NCBI GenBank assembly: GCA_003567835.1
Contig: PWYO01000102.1
Span: 1 to 14,383, forward strand
Source of the DNA: Actinomycetota bacterium
Lineage (GTDB): Bacteria; Actinomycetota; Humimicrobiia; Humimicrobiales; Humimicrobiaceae
Direction: 5' to 3'
DNA: 14,383 nucleotides
The stretch's first letter is position 1. Each line of letters opens with the position of its first letter. Position numbers and translations under genes: made by a program. The notes under the pieces are model-generated. The model saw only the letters and a program-made list of their open reading frames with translations, had not been told where the DNA came from and searched no databases. Of this stretch, positions 12,549 to 14,383 are shown piece after piece.

Positions 12549-13814
12549 ATGGATAAAAAAACAGCCTACCAGCTTGCCAAAGAACAATATGCAAGCTTGG
12601 GTGTGGATACAGATATTGCCATCAAAAAGGCCAAACAGATCCCTTTGTCTGTGCACTGCTGGCAGGGAGATGATGTGGTTGGCTTTGAATCCCAACAATC
12701 ATTGCTCTCTGGCGGAGGCATTCTTTCCACCGGGGCCTATCCGGGCAGGGCAGAAAATATAGACCAGCTTGCCCAGGACATAGACAAGGCTTTTTCTCTT
12801 ATACCCGGCGCAAAAAAACTGGCCCTGCATGCCATGTACGGAGACTTTAAAGGGGAAAAAATAGACAGGAACCAGATTGAGCCCCAGCATTTTGACTGGT
12901 GGTTACACTGGGCAAAGCAAAGCGGGCACGGCCTTGATTTTAACCCCACTCTTTTCTCACACCCCAAACAGGCGCAAGGCTATACCCTGGCAAGCATGGA
13001 TAAGGGGGTAAGGGATTTTTGGATCGAGCATGTGGCCCGGTCTAGAAAAATTGCAGCCTATCTGGGCGCTGGATTACATCAAGTGTGTATCAATAATATC
13101 TGGATACCGGATGGGGAAAAAGATGTCACCCCTTCGAGGCTGGTGCATAGAAAGCACCTCTTGGAAAGCCTGGATGCCATATTTTCGGAATCATTGCCCC
13201 GCTCCCAGCTTTTAGATGCCGTAGAATCCAAACTGTTTGGGATAGGCTACGAGTACTATACGCCGGGCTCCAATGAATTTTACCTACTCTATGCAGCCAG
13301 GAAAAATATTGCCATCACCTTTGATACCGGCCACTTTCATCCCACCGAGCTGGTATCCGACAAGATCAGCGCAGCCCTTCTGTTTCTTCCGGCAATATTG
13401 CTGCATATAAGCCGGGGGGTACGATGGGACAGCGACCATGTGCCTGTGCTCAGCCAGGAAATTGTAGACATTATGGCCGAGGTTAAAAGAAATGATGCCT
13501 TTGACAGGGTACATCTGGGCACCGATTTTTTTGACGGCTCCATAAACCGGGTGGGGGCCTGGGTTCTGGGGGCCAGGACTGTGGCCAAAGCGCTTCTTTA
13601 TGCCCATCTTGAGCCCACCAAACAATTGTCTGCCTATGAACAGGAGGGCAACCTTTTTGCACGCCTGGCCCTGTTTGAAAACTTAAAGACCATGCCTTTT
13701 TCTGCGGTCTGGAACCAGTATCTGGAAACGGAAAACGTTACAGATGACCGTGGGTGGATCCAGGAGATTCTGAACTATGAACAAGAAGTGTTGACCAAAA
13801 GGAATGCCGGTTAA
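12549..13814 (+). CDS. rhaA: L-rhamnose isomerase RhaA
   Basis: Converts L-rhamnose to L-rhamnulose, the first step of the phosphorylating rhamnose pathway. The 421-residue length matches the family. Recognised stretches are ALHAMYGDFKG (92-102), LDFNPTLFSHPK (129-140), GIGYEYYTPGSNEF (231-244), FDTGHFHPTE (258-267), LLHISRGVRWDSDHV (284-298) and the HLGTDFFDGSINR block. Against E. coli RhaA, Glu235, Asp259, His262, His286, Asp294 and Asp296 occupy metal and catalytic positions (from memory of the family). TTGGAG lies seven bases before ATG 12549. It has its own promoter and operator, 71 bp after the dehydratase. Kinase (RhaB) and aldolase (RhaD) are not in this window. Confidence 0.95.
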   Translation: MDKKTAYQLAKEQYASLGVDTDIAIKKAKQIPLSVHCWQGDDVVGFESQQSLLSGGGILSTGAYPGRAENIDQLAQDIDKAFSLIPGAKKLALHAMYGDFKGEKIDRNQIEPQHFDWWLHWAKQSGHGLDFNPTLFSHPKQAQGYTLASMDKGVRDFWIEHVARSRKIAAYLGAGLHQVCINNIWIPDGEKDVTPSRLVHRKHLLESLDAIFSESLPRSQLLDAVESKLFGIGYEYYTPGSNEFYLLYAARKNIAITFDTGHFHPTELVSDKISAALLFLPAILLHISRGVRWDSDHVPVLSQEIVDIMAEVKRNDAFDRVHLGTDFFDGSINRVGAWVLGARTVAKALLYAHLEPTKQLSAYEQEGNLFARLALFENLKTMPFSAVWNQYLETENVTDDRGWIQEILNYEQEVLTKRNAG

Positions 13815-13819
13815 CCTTT

Positions 13820-13839
13820 TTGTGCCAAGATGGGCACAA
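13820..13839 (+). terminator. hairpin after rhaA, probable terminator
   Basis: TTGTGCC (13820-13826) and GGCACAA (13833-13839) form a perfect 7-bp stem with a 6-nt loop, six bases after the rhaA stop. It is followed by TGTTTGCTGCATTTT rather than a clean T-run, so termination may be leaky. The rest of the gap to 13959 holds only a small CCCATTTGGG palindrome near 13922, which could act for the minus-strand gene. Confidence 0.5.
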
Positions 13840-13959
13840 TGTTTGCTGCATTTTGCCAGGCAATGGCTTCTTTTGACTTGGAACAAAATCATGTACAGGC
13901 ATCACCAAAAAACGGGTAATCCCCATTTGGGAAAAATCGGTATGCATCCAATCATGCGG

Positions 13960-14358
13960 TTACTGCACGGAAAAATCCAGCTTCTGCTCATGCGTTCCGT
14001 TAAGGTATACATCTGCTGTATAATTGCCGGAAGGAAAACCTTCCGCGATATGAATATTGAAGTTGACATACCCTGAGCCAGCTTGGTCGACGGAAGACAT
14101 TTGCTCATCAATGATATTGTCTGTATCAAGAAATGTCCAAACCACTTTGATTTCATCTTCAGGGGTGATATGGTTCACCTTCACCGAAAGGAAAATATTG
14201 TTGATTTCTGCAGGGAGGATACCGGTTTGCTGCTGGGTACCCATTTCCTCATCCAGGGATTCCAGCAGATGGATGCTTTCAATGGATACTGGTTCTGGTG
14301 AACAGCCTACAGATAATAGGGCAAAACACACAGCCAAAATTACTATTTTAATTTTCAT
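13960..14358 (-). CDS. small secreted lipoprotein, function unknown
   Basis: A 132-residue protein with a short lipoprotein signal peptide (MKIKIVILAVCFALLSVGC), Cys19 being the predicted lipidation site; Ser at -3 is less usual than Leu. The mature part has an acidic linker (ESIHLLESLDEEMG) and a C-terminal beta-rich domain (about 55-132) with FPSGNYTADVYLNG, a pattern common in clostridial extracellular Ig-like domains. No enzyme motif is visible, so it may bind a ligand or partner at the cell surface. ATG 14358 is chosen because AAAGGA lies six bases upstream; ATG 14379 would add seven residues before the signal peptide. It is convergent with rhaA and may have further genes upstream beyond the edge. 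Confidence 0.75.
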   Translation of the reverse strand: MKIKIVILAVCFALLSVGCSPEPVSIESIHLLESLDEEMGTQQQTGILPAEINNIFLSVKVNHITPEDEIKVVWTFLDTDNIIDEQMSSVDQAGSGYVNFNIHIAEGFPSGNYTADVYLNGTHEQKLDFSVQ

Positions 14359-14383
14359 ATTGAATCCTTTATAATGCATACTG

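Noticed and set aside
13731..13740. AAAACGTTA resembling the LacI-type operator core
   Set aside because: It lies near the 3' end of rhaA coding sequence, is imperfect and has no promoter nearby; probably chance.

Overview
The window looks like a chromosomal segment of a Gram-positive, moderately AT-rich bacterium, probably Bacillota (Clostridia-like). This is inferred from strong AGGAGG-type ribosome binding sites, TTGxxx/TATAAT promoters, a Tad pilus set of the compact clostridial type, a B. subtilis-sized L-rhamnose isomerase and a lipoprotein. The species cannot be told from the sequence.

Region 1 (1-6251, + strand) is a Tad/Flp pilus operon that runs in from the left edge. In order it holds: the last codons of an unidentified upstream gene, a ParA/TadZ-like ATPase, the TadA/CpaF secretion ATPase, TadB, TadC, a 53-residue Flp pilin, a TadE-like pseudopilin, a 33-codon small ORF with a good ribosome binding site, a secreted Trp/Tyr-rich protein built from repeated WVDTS units, and a TadG-like pseudopilin. 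Most genes overlap or abut. The WVDTS protein lies between the two pseudopilin genes and overlaps tadG, so it is best read as a pilus-associated surface or tip protein. No prepilin peptidase is in the window.

Region 2 (6180-8365): a monofunctional GT51 peptidoglycan glycosyltransferase on the minus strand converges on tadG and overlaps it by 72 bp, with a 28-bp near-perfect palindrome in the overlap. Divergent from it is a two-lobed HD-superfamily hydrolase whose N-terminal lobe is a degenerate copy of the C-terminal catalytic one. Its promoter lies so close to the start codon that the mRNA should be nearly leaderless.

Region 3 (8366-13814, + strand) is a sugar catabolic locus: a LacI-family regulator, an SDR dehydrogenase, a metallo-beta-lactamase-fold hydrolase, an enolase-superfamily sugar-acid dehydratase resembling L-rhamnonate dehydratase, and L-rhamnose isomerase. 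CG-centred AAAACGTTTT palindromes lie just downstream of the -10 boxes of both lacI and rhaA, which suggests one regulon. The set dehydrogenase, lactonase-like hydrolase, dehydratase fits an oxidative (non-phosphorylating) rhamnose route, with the MBL protein in the lactonase slot, beside the isomerase route. This is the most interesting metabolic hypothesis here.

Region 4 (13815-14383): a hairpin after rhaA, then a small secreted lipoprotein gene on the minus strand that reaches the right edge.
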